DNA of 52,348 nucleotides from Bacteroidota bacterium (GTDB lineage: Bacteria > Bacteroidota > Bacteroidia > Bacteroidales > Bacteroidaceae), in contig JAFABV010000048.1 in NCBI GenBank assembly GCA_023425865.1, positions 1 to 52,348 of the forward strand. The letters are read 5' to 3'. The notes under the pieces are model-generated. The model saw nothing but the letters and a program-made list of their open reading frames with translations. It had not been told where the DNA came from and searched no databases. The position numbers and the translations under genes were made by a program. This document shows positions 10,009 through 18,124 of the stretch, in pieces (positions within the stretch are counted from its first letter, which is position 1; each line of letters starts with the position of its first letter).

Positions 10009-10042
10009 GGGTCCATCGTTCCGGCGCCTGTTTGCTGGACCC
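10009..10042 (-). promoter_or_regulatory. stem-loop in the SusC leader
   Basis: GGGTCCA at 10009-10015 pairs perfectly with TGGACCC at 10036-10042, 20 bases upstream of the SusC start codon. It lies in the probable 5' untranslated region and could affect translation of the operon. There is no direct evidence of function. Confidence 0.4.
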
Positions 10043-10405
10043 ATAAGCAATTCAGGTCAACACAAACTACTAACTTTTGCAAATTAAATGAAATTTATTA
10101 CATGTTATACTTTTCGGGTATAACAATAACATACTTTAACTATTATCCCAAGCGGGCGTGATAGCGTATCAATCAAGTGAGTATAGTTTTAGAAAAGAGT
10201 AGGAGGAAAACGTTGTCATTTTCCTACGTGAGTTCGGGGATAAGAAAAGCCTCATAAAAGTTGGTAATCTCACTAATATTTTGCGCATTTACAGTTGAAT
10301 ATCAATAAATTACAAAGAAATTGAGTGATGATTACCAAGGACAAGGTTATAGAATATTTTTGTATTATCGAAGAAATTGACACGGTTCTGACTTTCGTCA
10401 CAACC
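10043..10405. other. AT-rich intergenic region with a solo element-end relic
   Basis: No convincing gene. It should hold the SusC promoter, but no clear TAnnTTTG box was found. At 10225-10244 the string TACGTGAGTTCGGGGATAAG matches the element terminus TACGCGAGTTCGGGATAAG with one substitution and one inserted base. No matching second end is seen before the complete copy that begins at 10412. Confidence 0.5.
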
Positions 10406-10674
10406 AATCATACGCGAGTTCGGGATAAGATGAATAGGCAAACAGTTTCCGATGGTCTCTGCCATCAGCGTTCACCCCTGTAAGACAGAAAGCTATCACC
10501 TCTCCTGTGTCGTTGCGCAACCAGTGTAACTTGCCCCCCGTGGCACCAGCCCCATGTACAAGTATCCACATACCCGCCGTGGAGTATGGTTCAAGCCACC
10601 TGCTTGGCCACGGTGACCACCCTGCACGTCGCCCCATCTCCATGTCTACGCCCAACCCTCCGCACCGAACAGCC

Positions 10675-10766
10675 CGATAGTTATATATAAAACCATTCGA
10701 TGGTTCTATATAAAACCATCTGATAATTCTATATAAAACCATCATATCATTCTATATAGAATCATC
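10675..10766 (+). repeat. four 23-bp palindromic minisatellite units (copy B)
   Basis: Four consecutive 23-bp units, best represented by CGATGGTTCTATATAAAACC plus ATC. Each unit contains an ATGGTT...AACCAT (or related) hairpin around a TATAT core, so the transcript or single strand can fold into repeated stems. The same four-unit array occurs in all other interior-bearing copies of the element. Confidence 0.85.
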
Positions 10767-10882
10767 CAGTGACTTGGGGCATCTCATTTAGCCCGCCCGC
10801 CCTTGCCATAGGCGCAGAGGGCGGTTGAAACGACAGCTTTAGGGCGCATAACCACCCCATTTATCATGACTAACCCCATGGT

Positions 10883-11026
10883 TTACGCCTGCTTAATGGG
10901 CGGTTTACGACAGCCACCATGTTTTACAGGTGAAATAACCTGGTACGGATTGGTAAGCTTGCTCAATTCGCGTTTGCATGTACGAGCCGCAATACCCAGA
11001 TCGATGGCTAATGCCACACATTCCAT
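10883..11026 (-). pseudogene. vestigial 47-codon reading frame in element copy B, HTH-like
   Basis: The frame reads MECVALAIDLGIAARTCKRE and continues to CRKPPIKQA-stop. It is also open in copy D (34477-34620) with the same length and stop; copy E has an early stop after TCKRVLSKFTN. The segment ALAxDLGIAARTCKRxLSKL has the spacing of a helix-turn-helix and resembles the C-terminal winged-helix of some Bacteroidetes mobile-element proteins (for example DUF3987-type). Between B and D there are about ten amino-acid changes and about six silent ones, so it does not look selected now. Confidence 0.4.
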
Positions 11027-11242
11027 ACACCCCGCTGCGCTGTTCGGCCGTGCCGTTGTCATCGGCCAGCCACGCCTGCAAGCTCACCCCAATTCAACTG
11101 TTTGCATACTCATCTTATCCCGAACTCGCTTAATCATTGTACAAGTTCCTGTACCAATTGTTGCTTCCAATGTTTGTCAACAAAGACACAACATCCTTTA
11201 TAATCAATATATTTACAAGCACTTATAATTCATCGGCTCAAG

Positions 11243-12259
11243 TTACTTTAATGAGCCATACACATCATCTGTCACGGGCTCCAACCACTCGTTGCTCGAA
11301 CCGTCCTGCACGTCCTTATGGTAAGTAAGGTGTTGAAACCACGAGTCTTTGGCGGCTCCATGCCAATGTTTCACTTCAGCAGGAATGGCGATGACGGTGC
11401 CGGGAGTCATCTCTACAGCCTCCTTGCCCCACTCCTGATACCAGCCACGACCACTGACGCAGATGAGTACCTGCACGGCTTTATGGTGGATATGCCAGTT
11501 ATTGCGGCAACCAGGCTCGAAAGTGACGTTGTGTACACCGCCGCCCACATCGGCCAGATAGCTGTTGCCTGTGAAATACCGGGCATAGGCGGTATTAGGC
11601 TCACCTTTGGGCCAGTTGCTGCGAAGCGTATATCCTTCATTATCCAACCAGGCACAGAGTTCATCGACCGTTTCCTGCGAGTTTCCCATATTCACGGCTC
11701 CACGCTTGTGAGCAGCCAACTGCGGCTCTACACCTTCGAGTCCGCTCAATGCAGCTACGGTTACTATCTCACGGTCAGCAGGCGAGAGTTGGTCGCCAGC
11801 GAAGATGTCACCAAAGAGGTGAGCCTTCAGATAGTAGTCATCTTGCGGACAAAAGTCGTAGTCGAACGGACGCCCAGAGAGTTCCGTCTGGTTCTTCACA
11901 CCCAGGTCGTAGGCCTTACGCGCGTCATCCCATTCGGCGGGGCGTGTCCAAGGCTTACCTTCCTGCCAGTTTGCCTGACCATTCTCCAACACCTTGCTCA
12001 ATACGCCCAACGCATTCAGCGAACGCGGGAATCCCGTGTAGGCATATAACTGAGAGAAAGCCTCTTTCAACTCGTTGATGGTTACGCCATTGTCGAGTGC
12101 CATACGCACGGCAGGCTCCAGACGTTTCATATCTCCCTGTGCCATGAGGCAGGCACACGCTGCCAAACCTTTTTGACGCTCCGTCAGCGTCTGTGATTTC
12201 ATTGTTGTCATTGTCAAAAATGCTATTACAATTATTGATAATCGTTTGATATTAACCAT
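11243..12259 (-). CDS. carboxymuconolactone decarboxylase-like and cupin fusion protein, exported
   Basis: 338 residues. A signal peptide (MVNIKRLSIIVIAFLTMTTMKSQT) is followed by two CMD-like helical segments (RQKGLAACACLMAQGDMKRL; EIVTVAALSGLEGVEPQLAA) and a C-terminal cupin with metal-ligand pattern HIHHKAVQVLIC and KHWHGAAKDSWF. The frame is open to 12376, but the signal peptide sets the start at 12259. The CxxC motif of AhpD peroxidases is absent, so peroxidase activity is doubtful. The cupin closely resembles the two cupins of the fusion protein at 40985-42907. It is downstream of the alcohol dehydrogenase by about 300 bases and may be a separate transcript. Substrate unknown. Confidence 0.8.
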   Translation of the reverse strand: MVNIKRLSIIVIAFLTMTTMKSQTLTERQKGLAACACLMAQGDMKRLEPAVRMALDNGVTINELKEAFSQLYAYTGFPRSLNALGVLSKVLENGQANWQEGKPWTRPAEWDDARKAYDLGVKNQTELSGRPFDYDFCPQDDYYLKAHLFGDIFAGDQLSPADREIVTVAALSGLEGVEPQLAAHKRGAVNMGNSQETVDELCAWLDNEGYTLRSNWPKGEPNTAYARYFTGNSYLADVGGGVHNVTFEPGCRNNWHIHHKAVQVLICVSGRGWYQEWGKEAVEMTPGTVIAIPAEVKHWHGAAKDSWFQHLTYHKDVQDGSSNEWLEPVTDDVYGSLK

Positions 12260-12556
12260 AGGTTTCCATTCGTTACAATTGCTATTGTTTACTATCAATA
12301 CGTGGAGGCCCTGGCGGCAGAAAACAGCCAACGACCATCGTGTTTGATGAGGTGGAAGGCGAGCTGGAGCCGCCACGTGTGGCGACCGCCGCCAAAGACC
12401 GTTGCCGTGTTTCTATCTGCCGCTTGTCATCCATTATTTTTCGTTGGGAAAATTGCGCCCTGCAAGACGCCACTTCTATCGGATAACGTTTCGTCTTAGT
12501 CTGGTCTTTGGCAGCCCCATACATTACACGACGGTGTTTTATATCGAGTCAATTGT
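12260..12556. other. intergenic region, no convincing gene
   Basis: About 300 bases between two minus-strand genes. The plus strand has a short coding-like run (PTTIVFDEVEGELEPPRVAT) with no start and no match I recognise, and the minus strand has an 80-codon frame of low-complexity composition. I see no promoter box of the TAnnTTTG type and no clear terminator. Confidence 0.4.
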
Positions 12557-13732
12557 TTACAGACACATTCTATAGATATTCTCCACATCGTCAGGAGTGA
12601 GGTCGGTGAAACCGTGAAGCACTCCGTTTTGTCCGCAAGCCTTTCTGGCCATCAGCGCAAAGTTCTTGTCGTCGATCCCCAGGTCTGAGAGACGACTCTT
12701 CAAGCCAAGCGTCTCGAAGAAGAACGTTTCAAGAGCATCGATGGCAGCATTGGCACCTTCTATCATAGCAAGACTGGGGTCGCAGCCCATCACATTGATG
12801 CCGAAACGCTGGATGACGGGAGCTGTCTTCTCGTTGAGCACATGGCGCAGCCAGCGTGGAGTGAGGATAGCAAGGCCGTGACCATGGGTGATGTCGTAGA
12901 ATGCCGACAGTTCGTGTTCCATGGCGTGGCAAACGGTAGCCTGAAAGAATCCTTCGTACAGGAAATTGTTCAGCGCCCACGACGAAGCCCACATCAGGTT
13001 GGCGCGAGCCTCGTAGTCGTCGGGCTTGGTAATGGCCACGGGGGCATATTTGACAACGGTCTTGAGCGTCTCTTCTTGCATGCGCTGGAGCATATCCATC
13101 GACGGATGAAGGCTGAAGTAGGCCACGTCGAACACGTGCGACATGATGTCGGCACTGCCGCTGGCCGTCTGGTAGGCGCTCACGGTGAATGTGTTCGTGG
13201 GATCGAGGAATGACACGTCGGGATTGTTGTCGGGAGCAAAATATCCGTACTTCTCATTGGTATCGGCATTGCTGATGACGCAGCCGCCATCCATCTCAGA
13301 ACCCGTTGCAGACAGCGTCAAAACGGTGACGATGGGCAGCGTCTCTGTAACAGCGGCCTTCTTCGACACCAAATCCCACACATCGTCGCCCTCATACATG
13401 GCCGCTGCCGCGATGCCCTTGGTGGCGTCTATCGTAGAGCCACCGCCAACAGCCAACAGCACGTCGATGCCCTCCTTCTTACAGATGGCGGCACCCTTGT
13501 TTACAGTCGTGTGACGGGGATTAGGCTCCACGCCCGACAACTCAAACACGGTCATTCCACCTTTCTGGAGTTCGGCCATCACGCGGTCGTACAAGCCTGT
13601 CCGCTTGATGCTGCCGCCACCATATACCAACAGCACTTTCTTACCAAATCGTGCCACTTCCTCATGCAGGTGGCACATCTGCTCCTTACCAAAATACACT
13701 TTGGTCTTATTCTGAAATACAAAGTCTCTCAT
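12557..13732 (-). CDS. iron-containing alcohol dehydrogenase (YqhD/BdhA-like)
   Basis: A 391-residue group III alcohol dehydrogenase, probably NADPH-dependent and active on aldehydes such as butyraldehyde or methylglyoxal-type products in the cytoplasm. Visible landmarks are the nucleotide-binding GGGSTIDATKG (residues 97-107) and the metal-site histidines in HAMEHELSAFYDITHGHG. Length and start (MRDFVFQNKTKVYFGK) are typical of the butanol dehydrogenase branch. It is the third gene of an operon with a flavodoxin (19 bases upstream) and an NTF2-like protein, opposite an AraC regulator, a pattern common for reactive-aldehyde responses. Confidence 0.92.
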   Translation of the reverse strand: MRDFVFQNKTKVYFGKEQMCHLHEEVARFGKKVLLVYGGGSIKRTGLYDRVMAELQKGGMTVFELSGVEPNPRHTTVNKGAAICKKEGIDVLLAVGGGSTIDATKGIAAAAMYEGDDVWDLVSKKAAVTETLPIVTVLTLSATGSEMDGGCVISNADTNEKYGYFAPDNNPDVSFLDPTNTFTVSAYQTASGSADIMSHVFDVAYFSLHPSMDMLQRMQEETLKTVVKYAPVAITKPDDYEARANLMWASSWALNNFLYEGFFQATVCHAMEHELSAFYDITHGHGLAILTPRWLRHVLNEKTAPVIQRFGINVMGCDPSLAMIEGANAAIDALETFFFETLGLKSRLSDLGIDDKNFALMARKACGQNGVLHGFTDLTPDDVENIYRMCL

Positions 13733-13751
13733 TCGTTCTCTGCGTATTGTT

Positions 13752-14273
13752 TTATTTTACTAATGATGCTATTACTCTTGCCTCACGGTCGGCGTTAGCG
13801 GCCTCTGCACCGTGGATGGGTGTACCGTCGGTGACATTAGCCGTAGGACAGAGTTTCTTGATGAAGCGTACACTGCTGCCCATGCCGCTGCCCTCGTTGG
13901 TGCAGAAGGGGATGATGGTCTTGCCCGTGAAATCATAACTTTCCAGAAATGTGTAACACACCATCGGCATTGTGCCCCACCAGTTGGGATAGCCGAGGAT
14001 AATGGTGTCGTACTGTTCGATGCTCGCCAGAGGGTTCTTCACCTCAGGACGTGCCTTGTCGCGCAATTCCTGCTTGGCCTCATCGATGCAGGTCATATAC
14101 GATTTCGAGTACTCGTAGGTCGTGTCAATCTCAAATACGTCGGCCTCAGGCAGCAGGGCCTTGATCTTCGCGGCCACAACCTCCGTATTGCCCAGCGCCA
14201 GGTTCTTGATACTTCCGTTCACATAGTTCTCTCCGCGACGAGAGTAGTACGCAATCAACACCTTTGCCATCAT
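13752..14273 (-). CDS. flavodoxin family protein
   Basis: A 173-residue flavodoxin-like protein. The FMN phosphate loop region is VLIAYYSRRGENYVNGSIKN. The second flavin loop is in LGYPNWWGTMPMVCYTFLES, and the C-terminal part is TIIPFCTNEGSGMGSS. This matches the flavodoxin_4 type found beside AraC regulators and oxidoreductases in Bacteroidetes. It may carry electrons or act as a quinone reductase-like enzyme. It lies 9 bases after the NTF2-like gene and 19 bases before the alcohol dehydrogenase, so the three are probably co-transcribed. Confidence 0.9.
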   Translation of the reverse strand: MMAKVLIAYYSRRGENYVNGSIKNLALGNTEVVAAKIKALLPEADVFEIDTTYEYSKSYMTCIDEAKQELRDKARPEVKNPLASIEQYDTIILGYPNWWGTMPMVCYTFLESYDFTGKTIIPFCTNEGSGMGSSVRFIKKLCPTANVTDGTPIHGAEAANADREARVIASLVK

Positions 14274-14282
14274 ACTTATTGT

Positions 14283-14717
14283 TTACGCCATTTGTGGAAA
14301 TGCTGACCATTCGAAATACTGTTCGCGCTCGGCTATCCACCAACGACCGTCGATCTTCTCATACTTGTCGAAATAGCGCACGGCATGAACGGTCAGCTTG
14401 TCCTTGCCATCCTCCTCAGTCACCAATGTTGCCAGCGCGTAGCAGGTTCCTGTGGCGTGAGTATCATCCACAAAGTCCACGCTCTGCTGGCCGTTCATGT
14501 GAAACGACACCTTGGCAGCACCGAAAGCCTTGTACTGGCGAATCATGTCCTGTACGTCGGTCGCCGTCATGCCCAACTTTCCGCCAAAATAAACGTTCAA
14601 CTTGATGTCGGGACGGAAAATCTCAACATAGCAGTCCTGGTTGTTCTTATCACTCTCTGTGGCGTAGAAGTCTACTAATGCCTTCAACTCCATACGGTCT
14701 TGCATTCTGAAATCCAT
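14283..14717 (-). CDS. SnoaL/NTF2-like family protein
   Basis: 144 residues with the NTF2-like cone fold pattern: an N-terminal helix (MQDRMELKALVDFYATESDKN), then alternating strands ending GRWWIAEREQYFEWSAF. Proteins of this type bind small hydrophobic ligands or act as isomerases or hydrolases; nothing in the sequence fixes the substrate. The frame opens at 14765, but a -7 box (TATCTTTG on the minus strand, 14743-14750) lies inside that extension, so translation should start at MDFRMQDRM, 14717. First gene of the flavodoxin-alcohol dehydrogenase operon. Confidence 0.85.
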   Translation of the reverse strand: MDFRMQDRMELKALVDFYATESDKNNQDCYVEIFRPDIKLNVYFGGKLGMTATDVQDMIRQYKAFGAAKVSFHMNGQQSVDFVDDTHATGTCYALATLVTEEDGKDKLTVHAVRYFDKYEKIDGRWWIAEREQYFEWSAFPQMA

Positions 14718-14742
14718 AATATGTATGCTTTTATTTACGGTG

Positions 14743-14750
14743 CAAAGATA
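14743..14750 (-). promoter_or_regulatory. -7 box of the NTF2-flavodoxin-ADH operon
   Basis: TATCTTTG on the minus strand fits the Bacteroidetes -7 consensus TAnnTTTG, 26 bases upstream of the chosen start codon. It faces away from the AraC promoter in the same gap. Confidence 0.65.
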
Positions 14751-14838
14751 GGGTGATTTTCCCATGCTGCTGTTTCACAAAAAGCGTCACAATTTTCACT
14801 TCTTACATAAATCGTTCGTTTATCTATAAGATAATGCA

Positions 14839-14846
14839 TAATTTTG
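14839..14846 (+). promoter_or_regulatory. -7 box of the AraC gene at 14874
   Basis: TAATTTTG followed by C fits TAnnTTTG. It ends 27 bases before the ATG at 14874, which supports that start over the upstream TTG at 14844, as the latter overlaps the box itself. Confidence 0.6.
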
Positions 14847-14873
14847 CGCAGTAGAACTGTAAATGAAGTGCTC

Positions 14874-15689
14874 ATGGAGGTAGATTTTCAGTATTCCGAT
14901 GACTTCCAGGCGATGAACGAGCCTGAGTTGAGCCACACCTGTATGCACCTGCTCTGCAGGGCAGGCGAGGGCAGCCTTGTGTTCAATGAGCGGTGCTATC
15001 ACATTGTAAAAAACGATTTGGTGGTGATACCCATGCCCGACCGGGTCAGCAACATTGCGGCTCACGCAGATATGCAAGTGGAGTGGTTTGCCGCCGACTA
15101 TAAGTTTCTGCAAGACCTGCTGCCATCAAACAACTATAGCATCGGTGGAAGCATCTCGCTGAATCAAGATCCCATCATCAAACTCACAGACAAACAGGCT
15201 GACCATATACTTGCCGACTTCCACAGGCTCCGCGAACGCATGGGCGACCGCCATCTGCTCTTCTACCACGAATTGATGGGGAGCCTATGCCTGACCATGA
15301 TGTACGACATCTTCGAAGCCCATGCCCAGCGTGACGCTACCGACACTCACAGCGACCGCACGGCCTATATCGTGAAACAGCTTATAGCGCTGCTCGCCAC
15401 CGGCATCAGCCGCACAGAACGCGACGTGAGCTATTATGCCGAACGACTGAACGTATCGCCCAAGTATCTCTCTGCCACCGTCAAACGTGTGACGGGCCAC
15501 AGCGTTACTTCTTACATTGACCGCCACACCGTACCTATACTGAAAGAGTATCTGAATGACGACAGCCTATCGATCACCCAGATAGCCGAACACATGAACT
15601 TCACCTCTCTCTCGTATTTCAGCCGCTACTGCACCAAGCATCTTGGCCAGACGCCCAGCGAGTACCGCCAGAGCCTTCAGCCGAAATAA
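14874..15689 (+). CDS. AraC family transcriptional regulator
   Basis: 271 residues: an N-terminal cupin-like sensor domain (residues 1-150) and a C-terminal double helix-turn-helix. The first HTH is near DVSYYAERLNVSPKYLSATV and the second in SITQIAEHMNFTSLSYFSRY, followed by the family signature LGQTPSEYRQ. It is divergent from the NTF2-flavodoxin-ADH operon, with both promoters in the 156-bp gap, so it very likely controls that operon. The inducer is unknown. This is the first of six AraC-family genes in the window. Confidence 0.93.
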   Translation: MEVDFQYSDDFQAMNEPELSHTCMHLLCRAGEGSLVFNERCYHIVKNDLVVIPMPDRVSNIAAHADMQVEWFAADYKFLQDLLPSNNYSIGGSISLNQDPIIKLTDKQADHILADFHRLRERMGDRHLLFYHELMGSLCLTMMYDIFEAHAQRDATDTHSDRTAYIVKQLIALLATGISRTERDVSYYAERLNVSPKYLSATVKRVTGHSVTSYIDRHTVPILKEYLNDDSLSITQIAEHMNFTSLSYFSRYCTKHLGQTPSEYRQSLQPK

Positions 15690-15994
15690 CACGTCATAAT
15701 TCAAGATTCCATATCTTCGCAAATCTTCCGTATTATTACGCTTACATTCCTGCGCTCATGCAGGTAATGAGCGCATTCACTCCAAACTAATGGTCTGCAA
15801 CCTCCCTATTGTCATTCCCACTTCGGGCGATTACCACACAAAATATTCATCATACAACAGATTGTGGAATATAATATTTATCTTTGCACCGGGGCAGTAC
15901 CCGGAGAGGGGATGCCTCGTCAGTGACGTAGATAGGACGAATGTTCCTTTCTAACTGTCAGACCATTTAAGTTGAACATCAAATTTTGAACACA
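15690..15994. other. intergenic region: stem-loop, promoter and structured leader
   Basis: No gene. A 9-bp stem with a 7-base loop (TGCGCTCAT 15751-15759 / ATGAGCGCA 15767-15775) may end the AraC transcript, though no T-run follows. TATCTTTG at 15879-15886 is a good -7 box for the thioredoxin-fold gene. The resulting leader of about 100 bases contains small palindromes (CCGGG/CCCGG and CGTCA/TGACG). Confidence 0.5.
15879..15886 (+). promoter_or_regulatory. -7 box of the thioredoxin-fold gene
   Basis: TATCTTTGC matches the Bacteroidetes -7 consensus and lies about 108 bases upstream of the start codon. It implies a long leader. Confidence 0.6.
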
Positions 15995-16513
15995 ATGAAG
16001 AGAGTATTATTTGTAATGATGCTTGTGGTTGGCACGCTCATGGCCAATGCACAGACGGCGCTGAAGAAGGTCTACGATGAGACCATCGACCCGATGCAGC
16101 AGATAGACAAAGCCCTTGTCGAAGCCCAAGCCTTGCAGGGCAAGAAATACGTGATGTGCCAGGTGGGCGGCAACTGGTGTCCTTGGTGCCTGCGCTTTGC
16201 CGACTTCATCAGCACCGACAGCGACATTGCCAAGGTGGTGGCCGACAACTTCATCTACCTCCACGTCAACTACAACCCACGCAAGTCGGGCGGCGAACAG
16301 CAGGTGAAGGCCGCGGCTGCCCTGATGCAGCGTCTGGGCAACCCTCAGCGCTTTGGTTTCCCGGTGTTCGTGCTCCTCGACACCAACGGCAAGGTACTGC
16401 ACATTCAAGACTCCAGCTTCCTTGAGGAGGGCAAGGGCTACGACAAGGAAAAGGTGCTGCGCTTTTTTAAGGCGTGGACTCCTCAGGCTGTCAACGGAAA
16501 CCCGCCGGCATAA
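15995..16513 (+). CDS. exported thioredoxin-fold protein (CPWC)
   Basis: 172 residues with a signal peptide (MKRVLFVMMLVVGTLMANAQ) and a thioredoxin fold. The redox motif is WCPWC (Cys62-Cys65), inside VGGNWCPWCLRFADFI, followed by FPVFVLLDTNGKVLHIQ with the cis-Pro region. Likely a periplasmic disulfide reductase or thiol-handling protein of the thioredoxin_7 type. A TTG at 15986 could add three residues, but the ATG at 15995 gives a standard signal peptide. It is monocistronic, ends in front of a bidirectional hairpin and converges with the DUF4374 gene. Confidence 0.88.
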   Translation: MKRVLFVMMLVVGTLMANAQTALKKVYDETIDPMQQIDKALVEAQALQGKKYVMCQVGGNWCPWCLRFADFISTDSDIAKVVADNFIYLHVNYNPRKSGGEQQVKAAAALMQRLGNPQRFGFPVFVLLDTNGKVLHIQDSSFLEEGKGYDKEKVLRFFKAWTPQAVNGNPPA

Positions 16514-16592
16514 CACGGGCTTCCTCGATACTGAAATTCATTCATCGTAAAGTCTCCTTGGATTGTAGATTGGGGATTTATGATGACGCAAA

Positions 16593-16627
16593 AAGGGATG
16601 CAATTCAACTGTTGAACTGCATCCCTT
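16593..16627. terminator. bidirectional hairpin terminator
   Basis: AAGGGATGCAATTCAAC (16593-16609) pairs with GTTGAACTGCATCCCTT (16611-16627) with one internal mismatch. A-rich and T-rich flanks serve the convergent thioredoxin-fold and DUF4374 genes. Confidence 0.8.
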
Positions 16628-16673
16628 ATTGTGTTTGAGGCTCCATGCCCCACCGAGGATTACCAGCAGGCTC

Positions 16674-18086
16674 TTATTGCTTGTTGAGCCAGCCTGCTAT
16701 GGTCACCGACTCGGCCTCTACGGTGGCGCCCTTCGTGGCGACAGCCGTCTTGGGGTCTATGCGATAGAAGGCGGGATAAGAACCCTCAGCCGTCGTGGTC
16801 ACAGGCATATAGATATATCCGTTGTGGGTATAGGGCGATGTGCCGAAACTGCTGATGGTGCTCTCTTCGGGCAGTCCGGTCACCACGTTGAGCTGGCCGG
16901 TGGTGGCATCGAAGATGGCGAGGCGGGTGGCACCCGTTGCCAGTCGTGAGATGCCCTGGGTGTAGAGCTGCAGCAGGAAATAGTTGCCCGTGGCATGCCA
17001 GCAGCGATACATGGGGAGCTTGGGGCCGATGGCTTCGAGGTTGACATAATAAGTGGGGTCAAACTGGGTCTCGCCCTTCTTGATGCGCACCACGCCCGAT
17101 GGCAGCTGTCCCTTCACCTTCTTCAGGTTGGGTGCCTCGGTGTCGTAGACACTGTAACGGCCGTAGCCGGGAGAGAACACATACAGGTCGCCATTGTCGT
17201 TGGCCCAGATGGTTTGGTAATATTGCGACTTGAATCGGCCGGAGGCATAGCCTATCTTGCCCGTGCGGGCAATGACCGGTCGCTCGCTGAAGTCAGAACC
17301 CGAATAGATGGCCACGAATGCCGAGTCGGGATACTGTGTAGAGGGAATGCTGCCCTTGACGTATGCCGAACTGCGCAGTCCGCCGTCGGCCTGTGCGATG
17401 AGGTCGGTCGAGGTGACCATCTCAGGATAGCTGTTCACGCCGTAAACGCTCATGCCCATCGGCACCACCGAGGTATAGAGCTTGCCATTGGCCTCCACAA
17501 ATCCCGAAAAACTCACATACTCGCCGTTGCCGAGGAAGTTCTCGGCGAGATAGGTCTGTGTCCTTACGGTGCCGTTGGTGGCGCTGAGATAGTTGGCCAG
17601 CAGTCCTTGGGCAATGTTGCCCGCGTTGTCTGTCACGGTGGTGTTGCCTGCCGACACCGTGATGACATTGTCGCCCCACGAGCCGTAGGTAGTCACACGG
17701 TTGAAGTTGTAGGTCAGACCGTCGATGATGCTGTTTGCCGCGTTCAGCTGGTACGACGCGCCCGTGCCGTTGCTGCCTTGGTTGTACACCAGACGGAAGA
17801 GGTATTTGTCATCCTTGAAAATCCAGTAAGTGCCGGTCTCGGTCTCCTTGCCCTGACCCTTGACGCTGATGACGCCCTCGTCGAGGCTGTTGGTCGTCAC
17901 CAGGTAGTTCACCCCGTCTACCGTGGCTGCCACGATGATCGAGCCTTCGTCGGCCGTCTTGATATCGGGTGTTGAGGTATCGTCGGTATTGCCTGTAAGG
18001 CCATCGTCACTGCTGCATGCCGTCATCGAGACTGTCAAGGCCGTGAGCATCACGGCGTAAAGAGAAAAAGCTTTTGGTCGTTTCAT
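16674..18086 (-). CDS. DUF4374 lipoprotein, XusB-like siderophore-binding protein
   Basis: 470 residues with lipobox SMTAC (Cys24) and a DUF4374 beta-propeller body beginning EGSIIVAATVDGVNYLVTT. In Bacteroides thetaiotaomicron the DUF4374 lipoprotein XusB binds siderophores made by other bacteria and works with the TonB receptor XusA. Here the gene is 38 bases downstream of a TonB receptor, the same partnership. The PepSY-type reductase XusC that completes the known system is not present in the window. Function as a surface xenosiderophore binder is inferred from this pairing. Confidence 0.82.
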   Translation of the reverse strand: MKRPKAFSLYAVMLTALTVSMTACSSDDGLTGNTDDTSTPDIKTADEGSIIVAATVDGVNYLVTTNSLDEGVISVKGQGKETETGTYWIFKDDKYLFRLVYNQGSNGTGASYQLNAANSIIDGLTYNFNRVTTYGSWGDNVITVSAGNTTVTDNAGNIAQGLLANYLSATNGTVRTQTYLAENFLGNGEYVSFSGFVEANGKLYTSVVPMGMSVYGVNSYPEMVTSTDLIAQADGGLRSSAYVKGSIPSTQYPDSAFVAIYSGSDFSERPVIARTGKIGYASGRFKSQYYQTIWANDNGDLYVFSPGYGRYSVYDTEAPNLKKVKGQLPSGVVRIKKGETQFDPTYYVNLEAIGPKLPMYRCWHATGNYFLLQLYTQGISRLATGATRLAIFDATTGQLNVVTGLPEESTISSFGTSPYTHNGYIYMPVTTTAEGSYPAFYRIDPKTAVATKGATVEAESVTIAGWLNKQ

Positions 18087-18124
18087 TGCGAATGAAGTGT
18101 TATAAGTGTTATGAATATGGTTTG

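Larger units (their letters stand above)
10412..11131 (+). mobile_element. MITE-like element, copy B (full, 720 bp)
   Basis: A complete non-autonomous element. The left end ACGCGAGTTCGGGATAAG and the right end CTTATCCCGAACTCGCTT are inverted repeats that extend, with mismatches, to the inner CAAACAG/CTGTTTG. It is flanked by the direct repeat AATCAT (10406-10411 and 11132-11137), the hallmark of transposition. The interior holds four 23-bp palindromic units (10675-10766) and a small decaying frame on the minus strand (10883-11026). No transposase is encoded. It aligns along its length with the copies at 34002-34725 and (inverted) 45273-45995. Confidence 0.85.

Noticed and set aside
10398..10745. 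115-codon minus-strand frame through element copy B
   Set aside because: It runs through the terminal repeat and the palindromic units; the corresponding frames in copies D and E are shifted, so it is not a conserved gene.
10675..10766. 23-bp repeats as a mini CRISPR
   Set aside because: The units are contiguous without spacers and recur inside each mobile element copy.
16995..17975. 326-codon plus-strand frame
   Set aside because: Antisense to the DUF4374 gene, without start signals or motifs.
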